NCBI RefSeq assembly: GCF_022827545.1
Contig: NZ_CP094669.1
Location: 4,643,001 to 4,707,000, forward strand
Direction: 5' to 3'
From: Hymenobacter tibetensis
GTDB lineage: Bacteria > Bacteroidota > Bacteroidia > Cytophagales > Hymenobacteraceae
Length of the DNA stretch: 64,000 bases
Each line of letters begins with the position of its first letter. Position 1 is the first letter of the stretch. A model generated the notes under the pieces. The model ran no database searches. It was not told where the DNA came from and saw only the letters and a program-made list of their open reading frames with translations. The position numbers and the translations under genes are program-made. Below are positions 44,895 through 53,866 of this stretch, piece by piece.

Positions 44895-45332
44895 ATGGAA
44901 GCATCCGCTTACTATCAGCAATTCGAGCGCAACGTTTATATCATTCTGGACGCCTTGGCAGTCGGGCTCGATTTGCGCACAACGGCCTTGAGCACCTCTA
45001 TTCCTCTTGAAGTGTATGTGCTTTGCGAAGTGCTTAACCAGGGCGGAGCGCAGTTCCAGCTCACTACGGAGGGCTTAGACCGGCTGCGCGAGTTTCAAAC
45101 CCAGTACATGCAGCGCGAGTCTGAAACAGAGGCTATTATGCGTCGGCTGTTAGAAGACAAACGCGCCATGATGCGTACGCCCGAAGGCCGCGTCTTGATC
45201 AAAGAAATGCTGATCCGCCGGCTGGAATTCTTCAATGAGGCAGCCCGCCAAGTGAACGTGATGCGGATTCAGCAATCGTTAGGCAGCCCGCCACAGCACC
45301 GCTCAGGTATCGGGGCTGCGTTGCAGAAATAA
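44895..45332 (+). CDS. Hypothetical helical protein, 145 residues
   Basis: I do not recognise a family. The 145-residue protein is mostly helical, with YYQQFERNVYIILDALAVGL at the N-terminus, a central LTTEGLDRLREFQTQYMQRE coiled stretch, and a basic helix IKEMLIRRLEFFNEAARQV. No signal or transmembrane segment. It follows MoxR by 101 nt and ends at a perfect terminator, so it may be the last gene of that operon. Confidence 0.65.
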   Translation: MEASAYYQQFERNVYIILDALAVGLDLRTTALSTSIPLEVYVLCEVLNQGGAQFQLTTEGLDRLREFQTQYMQRESETEAIMRRLLEDKRAMMRTPEGRVLIKEMLIRRLEFFNEAARQVNVMRIQQSLGSPPQHRSGIGAALQK

Positions 45333-45358
45333 GCCACAGCTCTTACGTCTGGCTCTAA

Positions 45359-45397
45359 AAAGAAAGAGGCTTGCCGTATTGGCAAGCCTCTTTCTTT
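45359..45397. terminator. Perfect 17-bp-arm terminator
   Basis: Arms 45359-45375 and 45381-45397 are perfectly complementary over 17 bp with a 5-nt loop. It lies between the converging hypothetical gene (plus) and the SDR gene (minus) and can serve both. Confidence 0.92.
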
Positions 45398-45447
45398 GTC
45401 TATACCACTCAAGGTTCTGGCAAGTGGCTGCAAGAGCTGCAACGCAT

Positions 45448-46341
45448 TTAATCGGTAATTACCATGGTGCCAGCAGCTTCTTCCCGGATCTTGGTGTTGC
45501 CATCTTTGGCGTGCTTTAGGTTAAGCTCTCCTTCTGGCTCGCGGCGTAGGTGGCTGGGCACTTCGGCACCCGGAGTGCCTTTGGAGTTGGTGATGCCGCC
45601 ATCCACGAAGAAGAGGGCACCCGTCACGTAGCTGGCTTCATCGGAGGCCAGGAACAAGTACACATTGGCTACTTCCTCCGGTGTTCCGCGGCGGCCCAGC
45701 GGCGGCCCGTCTACGTTTTGCTTTTCCATCTTGGCATTCATTGGGCCCGTTTCTTTGTGGGTCCAGGCAGTGTTAATAGGGCCGGGGCAAACGCAGTTGG
45801 CGCGCACACCGTGCTTGGCTTGTTCGGTGGAAACCCCTTTCATAAAAGCATGGTTGAATGCTTTCGTGCCGCCGTAGGGTGTGTTTTCCGCAATGCCCAT
45901 CCAGCCAGCTTCCGAGCCAGCCGTTACGATGTTGCCACGTGTTTTCTGCAGCTCCGGTAGCGCGGCCCGCGTCATCATGAACGTGGAGTAAATGTTGTTC
46001 TTAATCATGTACTCGAATGCGTCTACTGGGTAGTCTTCGAGCACGGAGGTGGCTGGAAACACACCGGCATTGTTGATCAGAATATCCAGCTTACCGAAAT
46101 CATCAACAGCCAGCTGCACGCACTCTTCGGCGCTTTGCTGATGCGAAATGTCGCCCAGGTAGCCGATGGCTTTACCACCCTGCATCTGGATTTCGTCGAC
46201 CACTTTGCGTACGGGGTCACTTTCCAGCCCCACTACTACCACGGCCGCTCCTTCGTTGGCAAACTTCTTACAGATGGCTTCGCCAATACCCGAACCGCCA
46301 CCCGTTACAATGGCTACTTTTCCTTCAAGTCTTCTTTTCAT
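45448..46341 (-). CDS. SDR family oxidoreductase (glucose 1-dehydrogenase-like)
   Basis: The 297-residue protein has the SDR cofactor motif VTGGGSGIGEAICKK, the NNAG motif (ILINNAGVFPAT), the active-site Ser/Tyr/Lys (VTAGSEAGWMG, then PYGGTKAFNHAF) and the C-terminal VTGALFFVDGGITNS. A charged tail of about 40 residues extends beyond the usual end. Substrate is unknown. The ATG at 46341 is chosen because a longer frame upstream lacks homology. Confidence 0.9.
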   Translation of the reverse strand: MKRRLEGKVAIVTGGGSGIGEAICKKFANEGAAVVVVGLESDPVRKVVDEIQMQGGKAIGYLGDISHQQSAEECVQLAVDDFGKLDILINNAGVFPATSVLEDYPVDAFEYMIKNNIYSTFMMTRAALPELQKTRGNIVTAGSEAGWMGIAENTPYGGTKAFNHAFMKGVSTEQAKHGVRANCVCPGPINTAWTHKETGPMNAKMEKQNVDGPPLGRRGTPEEVANVYLFLASDEASYVTGALFFVDGGITNSKGTPGAEVPSHLRREPEGELNLKHAKDGNTKIREEAAGTMVITD

Positions 46342-46537
46342 AGCAGATAGGTCGATGTGAGGTACTTCAAAACAGGGCGACTCGTCTGCTGCACAACCTT
46401 GCGTCGGCAGGCACCAGCACACCCCAAAAAAGTAACGACATCCGGCACCGAGAGTTACTGACGACCTTACCTGCAAACAACTTTTTCGCCATTGAGGCCA
46501 CGCAATGCGTACGTACCGGCACTGACTTCCCCGAATC

Positions 46538-47110
46538 ATGCACGCTGCTCTACCCCCACCCCTTGTTCCCCTGACCACCTCCCGCCTCGTGCTTCGGCCC
46601 TATCAGCCCACCGACAAGGCGGTGTTCTTTGCAGTACTCGACCAAAACCGTCGTCGTCTGGAAGCTGCATTTCCGGCGCGTGTCGCCGCCGTACAGACCT
46701 TGTCTGATGCCACGCGCACCCTAGCACAGTTTGCACACGATTGGCAGTCGGGGCGCCTCTACGTGCTGGGCATCTGGCACCGTGAGACGGACGCGTACCT
46801 CGGTGATATTAGTTTACGCCCTAGCTGGCAATCCCCGTTAAGTGCAGAAATAGGGTATTATTTAGCAGCGGAGGCCGAAGGCCACGGGTACGCCCGCGAG
46901 GCACTGGCGGCGGCAGTGCAATTTGGGTTTGGCGAACATCTACGGGCTCACCACCTAACGCTTCGGTGCCGCCGCAACAATCCGCGTAGCTTAGCCGTGG
47001 CCGAAGCAGTAGGGTTCCGCCCCGTAACCACCACCCGACGGCGCCTGTGGCCCCTTCGCGTGAAAGATTCGGACATTATGCACTATCGTCTGGAGCCAAC
47101 TTCTCTATAA
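46538..47110 (+). CDS. GNAT acetyltransferase, RimJ/RimL-like
   Basis: The 190-residue protein fits the RimJ/RimL subgroup: 'LTTSRLVLRPYQPTDKAVFF' at the N-terminus, a central IGYYLAAEAEGHGYAREAL with the acetyl-CoA-binding loop, and the C-terminal NNPRSLAVAEAVGFRPV block. It may acetylate ribosomal protein N-termini or other amines; the target is unknown. Monocistronic. Confidence 0.9.
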   Translation: MHAALPPPLVPLTTSRLVLRPYQPTDKAVFFAVLDQNRRRLEAAFPARVAAVQTLSDATRTLAQFAHDWQSGRLYVLGIWHRETDAYLGDISLRPSWQSPLSAEIGYYLAAEAEGHGYAREALAAAVQFGFGEHLRAHHLTLRCRRNNPRSLAVAEAVGFRPVTTTRRRLWPLRVKDSDIMHYRLEPTSL

Positions 47111-47174
47111 GTGCTTTCGCACTTTATCCACTGCTACGGATTCTTACTTATCCAGCCTTTCTAGTGTCACAGCC

Positions 47175-48350
47175 TTACTCATCTCGCTGCAGTGTGCTCA
47201 GCAGAAATTCGTAGTTGAAATTCAAGTAAGCTCCAAAGGAAAACTCGACTTGCTTGTTTTGCAGATCATAGAAGGGTTCGAAACGGCTAGTCAACGTTAC
47301 GTTCCCAGGTAGTTTAAAGTCACTGAAGAACCGGAGGATTAGCAGTTGTCGGTTGCGCTCCGTGTAGCCGGGGTTATTGACGGTGCTGGAAATGGACTGG
47401 TAAAGCAGCCCGCCTTGAGGCGCCACAAACCCGTTGCCCGACCAGTAGCTGATCATCACATTGGAAAGCCGCGTGTTGATGCCGCCATTGAGGTACAAGC
47501 CAGTACCACGGTTGAAGGGCAGTACTTCCTCGAAGGAATAGTCGGTGTAACGCGTGACGTAGCCATCGAAAGACAACGCCCGTACGAACCCAGTACCAGC
47601 ACCCAACTTACGCCGCACCCGCACACCGGTGGCAAAGTTGAACAGCGTTTGCAGTGGCGTAGCAATGGTATCTAATTGTCCGCCACGGTGGATTGCTAAA
47701 AACTGCATAGGCACCACGCCCAAGCGCCAGCCTGCTGAATCCTGATAGGCCGTAAACTCAGAAGTAAGACCACCTGCTACTTCTTCCTGAAAGTTGCTGA
47801 ACCGATACTGCTGCCGCTGCCAGTCAACCCAGGCGTCTAGCTGCAGGCGGTTGGTTTGCAACTTATACTGCATGCCCTCTTCTAATCTGTTGAGCATTAC
47901 CCGTTCAAAGTCGAAGAGCGGCTCTATATATCCATGGTGCAGATTCCCCTCAATATTGCCGAATAGCAGGCTGTGGGGGCCGTTTTGATACTTGGCGGTG
48001 AACAGGGGACGCACTTGCCGCAGACGGGGCGTGCCGTAGTCTTTGTAGAGAAAGATACCAGCCTCCAACCGCAGATTAGCGCCCGGAAAATAAACCAGAC
48101 GGGGGGCAAGTTGCGTACCGTAGAGTGTCTTGCCTTCGTTTATCTTATTGAAGTACTCGTTGTCTTTCGAAAACAAAAAGCCTTGTACAGCCAAACGAAG
48201 CTGCCCAGTGTACTCTGGTTTGATGGGCAGGGGGTGTAAAAAAGCTTGATTATTCAGTTGGCCCCAAGCCAGGTTCGTTCCACTCAAATAGCCTACCAAC
48301 GTCAGTATCAAGACGGTAGAAAACGACCTTTTTCCTAAAATTTTTAGCAC
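47175..48350 (-). CDS. Outer-membrane beta-barrel protein, unknown
   Basis: The 391-residue protein has a signal peptide (residues 1-30, ending LAWGQ) and a body of alternating amphipathic strands rich in Tyr, Phe and Arg, such as GQLRLAVQGFLFSKDNEYF and VTLTSRFEPFYDLQNK. The last strand NFNYEFLLSTLQ resembles a barrel C-terminus. No specific family was recognised. Lone gene with an AT-rich leader; a near-consensus box (TATATTTTG, one base too long) lies about 50 nt upstream on the minus strand. Confidence 0.7.
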   Translation of the reverse strand: MLKILGKRSFSTVLILTLVGYLSGTNLAWGQLNNQAFLHPLPIKPEYTGQLRLAVQGFLFSKDNEYFNKINEGKTLYGTQLAPRLVYFPGANLRLEAGIFLYKDYGTPRLRQVRPLFTAKYQNGPHSLLFGNIEGNLHHGYIEPLFDFERVMLNRLEEGMQYKLQTNRLQLDAWVDWQRQQYRFSNFQEEVAGGLTSEFTAYQDSAGWRLGVVPMQFLAIHRGGQLDTIATPLQTLFNFATGVRVRRKLGAGTGFVRALSFDGYVTRYTDYSFEEVLPFNRGTGLYLNGGINTRLSNVMISYWSGNGFVAPQGGLLYQSISSTVNNPGYTERNRQLLILRFFSDFKLPGNVTLTSRFEPFYDLQNKQVEFSFGAYLNFNYEFLLSTLQRDE

Positions 48351-48537
48351 AGAAAAATTTCCCTAAATTCAACGAAAATTTTTAGCATTGCGGGGACAAA
48401 ATATAGGCTAGCGGCGTTACCACTAGCCTGCCCCAACAGAGTAGCTTGGCACATTGCGAAGCCACTTCTAGGTTGCGCAGGCAACCCAAAACGCCTACAT
48501 TCACCAAACCTAAGCATTTCCCCCAAACCCTATTCTA

Positions 48538-49638
48538 ATGGCTGCTACTACTGACAAAGCCGAGAAAGCTGACAAGGTTGTCAATCAACAGACTGAGAAA
48601 TTGAAAGCCCTCCAGCTCACGCTGGACAAGCTGGACAAGAACTACGGCAAAGGAACGGTCATGAAGTTGAGCGACAACAAAGTTGTCGACATTCCGGCCA
48701 TCAGCACCGGCTCACTGGGCCTCGACATTGCGCTGGGCATCGGGGGTCTGCCCCGCGGCCGTGTAGTCGAGATTTACGGTCCGGAATCTTCAGGTAAAAC
48801 TACACTGACTCTGCACTGCATTGCCGAAGCGCAAAAGAAAGGCGGCATGGCTGCTTTCATTGACGCCGAGCACGCCTTCGACCGGAGCTACGCTGAGAAG
48901 CTGGGCATCGACACCGAGAACCTGCTTATTGCGCAACCCGACAACGGTGAGCAAGCTCTAGAAATCGCCGACCAGCTGATTTCTTCGGGCGCTATCGACA
49001 TCATTGTTATTGACTCCGTTGCGGCCCTTGTACCGAAAGGCGAACTCGAAGGTGACATGGGCGACTCGAAAGTGGGTTTGCACGCTCGTCTGATGAGCCA
49101 AGCCCTCCGGAAGTTAACAGGTACCATCAACAAGACCGGCTGCTGCTGCATCTTCATCAACCAGCTCCGCGAGAAAATCGGGGTGATGTTCGGCTCGCCT
49201 GAAACTACTACGGGTGGTAACGCCCTCAAATTCTACGCTTCCGTCCGCCTCGACATCCGTCGTATCGGCCAGATCAAGGAAGACAAAGACAACGTAACTG
49301 GTAACCGCACCAAAGTGAAGGTGGTGAAGAACAAAGTAGCACCACCGTTCAAAGTGGTAGAGTTCGACATCATCTACGGTGAGGGTATCTCCAAAGTAGG
49401 TGAAATCCTTGACCTTGGGGTTGACATGGGCATTATTGCCAAGTCGGGCTCCTGGTTCTCCTACAATGGCGACCGTCTGGGCCAAGGCCGTGAAGGCGTG
49501 AAAACCATCCTCCAAGACAACCCAGAGCTAGCCGACAAAATCGAGGCGCAGATCCGGAACTTGGTGAAAGGTGAGCCTGAAATAGCACTAGCGGCTATTC
49601 CAGTTGACACCACCGTTGACGACGACGACACGCTGTAA
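48538..49638 (+). CDS. recA: Recombinase RecA
   Basis: RecA forms filaments on single-stranded DNA for strand exchange and induces the SOS response. The 366-residue product has Walker A GPESSGKT (residues 81-88), Walker [15 protein letters not shown], and the DNA-binding loops around [20 protein letters not shown]. The acidic C-terminus ([11 protein letters not shown]) is normal. No clear LexA-like operator is seen. A perfect 21-bp-arm terminator follows. Confidence 0.99.
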   Translation: MAATTDKAEKADKVVNQQTEKLKALQLTLDKLDKNYGKGTVMKLSDNKVVDIPAISTGSLGLDIALGIGGLPRGRVVEIYGPESSGKTTLTLHCIAEAQKKGGMAAFIDAEHAFDRSYAEKLGIDTENLLIAQPDNGEQALEIADQLISSGAIDIIVIDSVAALVPKGELEGDMGDSKVGLHARLMSQALRKLTGTINKTGCCCIFINQLREKIGVMFGSPETTTGGNALKFYASVRLDIRRIGQIKEDKDNVTGNRTKVKVVKNKVAPPFKVVEFDIIYGEGISKVGEILDLGVDMGIIAKSGSWFSYNGDRLGQGREGVKTILQDNPELADKIEAQIRNLVKGEPEIALAAIPVDTTVDDDDTL

Positions 49639-49655
49639 GCGTCGTTGGTAACTTG

Positions 49656-49703
49656 AAAACGAAAAAAGCGCTGTTGGTAATTCAACAGCGCTTTTTTCGT
49701 TTT
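49656..49703 (+). terminator. Perfect 21-bp-arm terminator of recA
   Basis: Arms 49656-49676 and 49683-49703 are perfectly complementary over 21 bp with a 6-nt loop and T-run, 17 nt after the recA stop. Confidence 0.93.
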
Positions 49704-49794
49704 AGGACCAAGACTTAGTTTCTTTCGTAAGTTGAGTCCTTTCGGCTTGTTCGGTGCCTCAAGAAGAGTGTCTCACCCCGTTCATACATTGCTG

Positions 49795-49802
49795 TATATT
49801 TG
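49795..49802 (+). promoter_or_regulatory. TAnnTTTG -7 box for the DUF3108 gene
   Basis: TATATTTG matches the consensus and lies 57 nt before the ATG at 49859. No -33 TTG at standard distance. Confidence 0.55.
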
Positions 49803-49858
49803 CTGGCACCTCTTTTGTCTGAGACATCAGGAACCTCTTTTTTCCTGTTAGCTATTTT

Positions 49859-50683
49859 ATGAATCGTTGTTGGCTATCGACTTTTCTTCTTGCGTTGCCC
49901 TTGGCCGCGCTACTGGCATTCCAGCCTTCCGATGAGGTACGGTCGGTTCCGAATACCAGTATCGCAAAAGGAGAAATAATGCAATACAAAGTGCACTACG
50001 GCCTTATTAATGCCGCAGAGGCCACTATTGAAGTTGATGGCAATCTGCACCGCGTAAATGAGCGCCCTTGTTTCAAGGCATCTGTCACGGGCCGTACTAC
50101 AGGCTCTTTCGACGTGTTTTTGCGTATTCGTGACACGTGGCGCACCTACATTGATACCACGACCATATTGCCGCAGCGTTTCTTCCGCAACATCGAGGAA
50201 AACAACTACCGCCGCCGCGAAACAGTGGACTTCGACCACATCAAGCACATGGCTGCTGTGGAGCGGCATGGCAAAGACAAAAACAAGGTGAAGCGTGGCA
50301 CCTACAAAGTCCCTAACAATGTGCAAGACATAGTCAGCGGCTTCTATTACCTGCGTACCCTCAGCTACGACCAGCGCCGTATTGGCGAGGTTATTCGAGT
50401 ACAAGGCTTCTTCGATGAGGATGTATTTTCCATGGACGTCATCTACAAAGGCCGCGAAACGGTGGAAACCAAAGCAGGCACCATTCGGGCTATCAAGCTG
50501 GTACCAAAGATGCCTAGCAACAAGCTTTTTAAAGGCGAGAATGCCATATCGGTGTATCTCTCCGACGACCGGAACAAGATTCCGGTTTTGATTCAGGCTG
50601 AAATGTTCGTGGGAGCCGTTAAGGTGGATATGTACAAGTATCAAGGCTTGAAATCCCGCCTCAACCTGGTGGCTCACAACTAA
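49859..50683 (+). CDS. DUF3108 family exported protein
   Basis: The 274-residue protein has a signal peptide (LSTFLLALPLAALLAF) and a beta-rich body of DUF3108: GEIMQYKVHYGLINAAEATI, YIDTTTILPQRFFRNIEE, and the segment QDIVSGFYYLRTLSYD. The family is probably periplasmic with a lipoprotein-localisation-like fold, function unknown. It has its own promoter box and a terminator. Confidence 0.88.
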   Translation: MNRCWLSTFLLALPLAALLAFQPSDEVRSVPNTSIAKGEIMQYKVHYGLINAAEATIEVDGNLHRVNERPCFKASVTGRTTGSFDVFLRIRDTWRTYIDTTTILPQRFFRNIEENNYRRRETVDFDHIKHMAAVERHGKDKNKVKRGTYKVPNNVQDIVSGFYYLRTLSYDQRRIGEVIRVQGFFDEDVFSMDVIYKGRETVETKAGTIRAIKLVPKMPSNKLFKGENAISVYLSDDRNKIPVLIQAEMFVGAVKVDMYKYQGLKSRLNLVAHN

Positions 50684-50692
50684 CAACATGCG

Positions 50693-50720
50693 GCGGCTCC
50701 AACTTGGAGCCGCTTTTTTT
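50693..50720 (+). terminator. Intrinsic terminator of the DUF3108 gene
   Basis: A GC-rich stem (50693-50700 with 50706-50713) with a short loop and a T7 run, 10 nt after the stop. Confidence 0.9.
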
Positions 50721-50842
50721 ATGGCTTCTTCGCGTTGTTTTGTGGTTCGGGTCTAGGCACTCTTCTTACTCTCTCCTAGATCAGGTTTCTGAACGAACCG
50801 AGGGTTAACGAAAACGTAACACGCCGGACACAAACGCGGCGG

Positions 50843-50850
50843 TACTTTTG
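50843..50850 (+). promoter_or_regulatory. TAnnTTTG -7 box for the response regulator
   Basis: TACTTTTG matches the consensus. It lies 36 nt before the GTG at 50887, which excludes a TTG start at 50848 because that codon lies inside the box. A TTAACGAAAACGTAAC stretch upstream (about 50803-50819) has a loose direct-repeat look of a PHO-box-like site. Confidence 0.6.
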
Positions 50851-50886
50851 TCTTCGCGCATTCATTCTTACCAAACACCCCGTACT

Positions 50887-51585
50887 GTGCAAGCACCCGC
50901 TAATCCTAATGCGTACAAGGTCCTGGTGGTCGATGATGACCCCGACATCGTGGAGCTATTGGAGTACAACCTGCGCAAGGAAGGCTACTCTGTTTCCTCG
51001 GCTCCTGACGGACGCCGAGCCCTGGAAGTCGCCCCTCAGTTTGCTCCGGACATTATTCTGCTTGATGTGATGATGCCCCATTTAGATGGCATTGCCACCT
51101 GCCGCCATCTCCGTGAGTTGCCTAAGTTCAAAGACACGTATATCATTTTCCTGACGGCCCGCGCCGAGGAGTTTTCGGAAGTAGCTGCCTTCGAGGCTGG
51201 CGCCGACGACTTCATTGCCAAGCCCATCAAGCCTCGTGCCTTGCTTAGCCGCCTCGCAGCCTTCGTCCGCCGCGACCGGGACCCGCAATCCGTGCAAGAC
51301 ACTATCGAAATAAACGGCCTTAAAATAGACCGGACTGGGTTTTCGGTGTATCAGGAAGGACGCAAAATCACGCTACCTAAGAAGGAGTTTGAGCTGCTAG
51401 CTTTCTTGGCCGCTACCCCACACAAAGTATTTGGCCGCGAGGAACTGCTCCAAAACATCTGGGGCAACGATGTATTTGTGTTGGCTCGCACAGTTGACGT
51501 GCACGTGCGCAAAGTGCGCGAGAAGGTTGGTGACCACCACATCCAAACGATTAAGGGGGTAGGCTACAAGTTCAACACCGACTAA
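50887..51585 (+). CDS. OmpR/PhoB-type response regulator
   Basis: The 232-residue protein has a receiver domain (VLVVDDDPDIVELL, phosphoacceptor Asp in IILLDVMMPHLDG, Lys in DDFIAKPIKPRAL) and a C-terminal winged-helix DNA-binding domain (LPKKEFELLAFLA to HHIQTIKGVGYKF). The start is probably the GTG at 50887, downstream of the promoter box. It is 162 nt upstream of a histidine kinase gene and forms a pair with it. The pair resembles PhoB/PhoR but no phosphate genes are adjacent. Confidence 0.92.
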   Translation: MQAPANPNAYKVLVVDDDPDIVELLEYNLRKEGYSVSSAPDGRRALEVAPQFAPDIILLDVMMPHLDGIATCRHLRELPKFKDTYIIFLTARAEEFSEVAAFEAGADDFIAKPIKPRALLSRLAAFVRRDRDPQSVQDTIEINGLKIDRTGFSVYQEGRKITLPKKEFELLAFLAATPHKVFGREELLQNIWGNDVFVLARTVDVHVRKVREKVGDHHIQTIKGVGYKFNTD

Positions 51586-51617
51586 CGTCTAGCGCTGGCA
51601 GTCTACGTTACACAATG

Positions 51618-51673
51618 CCCCTCATGCATCAACATTGCCGGTATCAAGTACCGCTGCAACGATGTGTGAGGGG
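51618..51673 (+). terminator. Hairpin between response regulator and kinase genes
   Basis: An outer stem (51618-51630 with 51661-51673, 13 bp with two wobbles) and an inner GC-rich stem form a long structure about 30 nt after the regulator stop, followed by TCTTT. It may reduce read-through into the kinase gene. Confidence 0.55.
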
Positions 51674-51747
51674 TCTTTGCGTGTTATGCGGGCAGTGCTG
51701 CTGTCATCCGTACTTCATCATTTATATTTAACGTTGAATTAACGCTT

Positions 51748-52848
51748 GTGCTTGGTTTGAATATCTCTTCGCGCATCATTGCCGTCATTTTATCGCTGCT
51801 GGTTGCTGTTGTGCTTACCACGTTGGCATGGGTAGGACCAACTATGGAACTACGGCAAGGCGTATTAGCAGCCGGTATCACGGTGGCTGCCTGTTTTCTG
51901 TTGCTATACCTCATGTTTGAAGCCCTGATTTTCAGGGAAATCAATAGCATCTATGCCAGCCTGGAGAATGTAAAGCGGAAGGAATTCAAGAAGCTCTCCA
52001 ATAAATTTCTATTTCGGCCCGAACCCCTCAAGCGCATGCGCGACGAGATTGTGGAAATGGCCGAGCGCAAGCAAAAGGAAATTGACGAACTGAAGCGACT
52101 ACAAGCTCTACGTCGTGAATTTCTGGCTGATGTATCGCACGAGTTAAAAACGCCAATATTCGCGGCCCAAGGCTTCCTTCACACCATCTTAGATGATGAA
52201 GACGTAGATGCTTTCACGCGGCAGCGGTTCCTGCAAAAAGCCGCCAACAGCCTTGACTCCCTCGATACCTTGGTGCAAGATTTGGTTACCATCTCTCAGC
52301 TGGAAAAGGGAGTAGTGCGCATGCGCCGCCAAAGTTTCGACCTGGTAGCACTGGTGCAAGAGATTTTCGAACAGTTGGAGCTGAAAGCCACTCACCGCAA
52401 CGTACGGCTGGAATTGCGGCCACTCGACCTTCCCGAAGTTGGTGTACGCGTATTGGCCGACCGCAACCGCATCCGGCAAGTGTTGATCAACCTCATTGAC
52501 AATGCCATTAAATACGGACGCACAGATGGCCACGTCGTTGTTACGCTACAAGAAAGCGGGAAAGCCATCCGCGTAGCCGTCACCGACGATGGCACAGGTA
52601 TTCCAAAACAACATTTAAACCGCATCTTCGAGCGGTTCTACCGCATCGATAAGAGCCGCTCTCGTGATTCCGGTGGCTCTGGTTTAGGCTTAGCTATTTG
52701 CAAGCATATTGTAGAAGCGCACAAATCCACCATCAGGGTGCGTAGTGAAATGGGGCAAGGAACAACATTGGAATTCAAATTACTGAAACCCAAGAACCCA
52801 GTTACAGCAAGTAAAGTCACGAGCGAAGATGCTACGGGTGAAGCGTAA
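51748..52848 (+). CDS. Sensor histidine kinase (PhoR-like)
   Basis: The approximately 366-residue protein has two N-terminal transmembrane segments (about residues 8-31 and 38-60) with almost no periplasmic loop. A short linker leads to the H-box DVSHELKTPIFAAQG, followed by N-box LINLIDNAIKYG, G1 VTDDGTGIPKQ, and G2 SGGSGLGLAICKHIV. The start is GTG at 51748. It is expected to phosphorylate the regulator encoded just upstream. The lack of a sizeable periplasmic domain suggests membrane or partner sensing. Confidence 0.92.
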   Translation: MLGLNISSRIIAVILSLLVAVVLTTLAWVGPTMELRQGVLAAGITVAACFLLLYLMFEALIFREINSIYASLENVKRKEFKKLSNKFLFRPEPLKRMRDEIVEMAERKQKEIDELKRLQALRREFLADVSHELKTPIFAAQGFLHTILDDEDVDAFTRQRFLQKAANSLDSLDTLVQDLVTISQLEKGVVRMRRQSFDLVALVQEIFEQLELKATHRNVRLELRPLDLPEVGVRVLADRNRIRQVLINLIDNAIKYGRTDGHVVVTLQESGKAIRVAVTDDGTGIPKQHLNRIFERFYRIDKSRSRDSGGSGLGLAICKHIVEAHKSTIRVRSEMGQGTTLEFKLLKPKNPVTASKVTSEDATGEA

Positions 52849-52922
52849 CGCACAACCAAGAAGTATGGGCTTTACTAGCGCCTGTTCGTTATAGGGGTGT
52901 CGCCTTTCCCCCGCTACCTCGT

Positions 52923-52930
52923 TACCTTTG
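52923..52930 (+). promoter_or_regulatory. TAnnTTTG -7 box, almost at the start codon
   Basis: TACCTTTG is a full match. The ATG of the pseudouridine synthase is at 52940, only 9 nt downstream, so the transcript would be nearly leaderless. Confidence 0.55.
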
Positions 52931-52939
52931 CAGCTTCTT

Positions 52940-53653
52940 ATGAAGCTACCTAATTTCCAAGACCTAGTTCTGTTCGAAGACGAAGACTACGTCGTCATCA
53001 ACAAGCCCCCTTTCCTAGCCACACTCGACGAGCGGTTCGGCGGCGCGCCAAACATTCTGCGCCTCGCCCGTGAGCAGTACGACGACGTGCAAGCTTGCCA
53101 TCGTCTCGATAAAGAAACCAGTGGTTCCTTAGCTCTTGCCAAAAACCCGGCTGCGTACCGCCACTTGGCCATGCAGTTCGAAGACCGCAAAGTGCGCAAG
53201 GTATATCATGCCGCGGCGTGGGGTGTACACCAATACGATGGCTTGCGCGTGGACCGCAATATCGAGACGACCACCAAGGGCCGCGCCCGTTTGGCCTACA
53301 ACGGTAAGCCTGCCGTGACGCTGGTACGCACCATGGAGGCGTTTGCCCGCCATACCTTGCTGGAATGTCAGCCCATTACGGGCCGTATGCACCAGATCCG
53401 CCTGCACCTCGCCTATTTGCAAGCGCCTATCATCGGCGACAAGATGTACGGCGGTGAGGACTTCTATTTGTCGTCATTAAAGAAGAAGTTCAATATCAAG
53501 GAAGGCGAGGAAGAGCAGCCATTCATCAAGCGGTTTGCCTTACACGCTGCTAGCCTCACGTTTGCTAAACTGGATGGGGAAAGTGTGACGATTGAAGCTC
53601 CTTATCCCAAAGATTTTCGGGTGTTGGTTGACACGTTGCGGCAGTATCAGTAA
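52940..53653 (+). CDS. RluA family pseudouridine synthase
   Basis: The approximately 237-residue protein has the RluA catalytic motif HRLDKETSG with the nucleophilic Asp, the 'ITGRMHQIRLHLAYLQAPII' block, and GDKMYGG. It isomerises uridine to pseudouridine in RNA; which site is unknown. There is no S4 domain. The ATG at 52940 follows a -7 box closely; an in-frame TTG at 52928 would overlap that box. Confidence 0.93.
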   Translation: MKLPNFQDLVLFEDEDYVVINKPPFLATLDERFGGAPNILRLAREQYDDVQACHRLDKETSGSLALAKNPAAYRHLAMQFEDRKVRKVYHAAAWGVHQYDGLRVDRNIETTTKGRARLAYNGKPAVTLVRTMEAFARHTLLECQPITGRMHQIRLHLAYLQAPIIGDKMYGGEDFYLSSLKKKFNIKEGEEEQPFIKRFALHAASLTFAKLDGESVTIEAPYPKDFRVLVDTLRQYQ

Positions 53654-53774
53654 GAACCAAGAGTTGGGGTCAGCGCATCCACCTGTACAATAAGGCGGAA
53701 AGTGGCAACCTGCTCTTTACCACCCTAGCTCCTGTCTTATAGCTGCTTGCTAGGCATAATTCTCAATCCCTGTG

Positions 53775-53804
53775 TTGCAAATCCGCCGAAAGGCGGTAAC
53801 TTTG
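53775..53804 (+). promoter_or_regulatory. Full Bacteroidota promoter for the ribosomal operon, with palindromic spacer
   Basis: A TTG at 53775-53777 and TAACTTTG at 53797-53804 are separated by 19 nt, the expected -33/-7 spacing. The spacer holds a perfect 5-bp hairpin CCGCC-GAAA-GGCGG (53783-53796). The box lies 62 nt before the rplM ATG and excludes upstream in-frame starts. Confidence 0.8.
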
Positions 53805-53866
53805 TGTCCGTTTTCCCGGACCGGGTTTCGGTTTCATCTCATTTCCAAACGCTTACCTTCCTCCCA

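Noticed and set aside
49910..50689. Minus-strand frame opposite the DUF3108 gene
   Set aside because: DUF3108 motifs and signal peptide support the plus strand; the other frame is a shadow.
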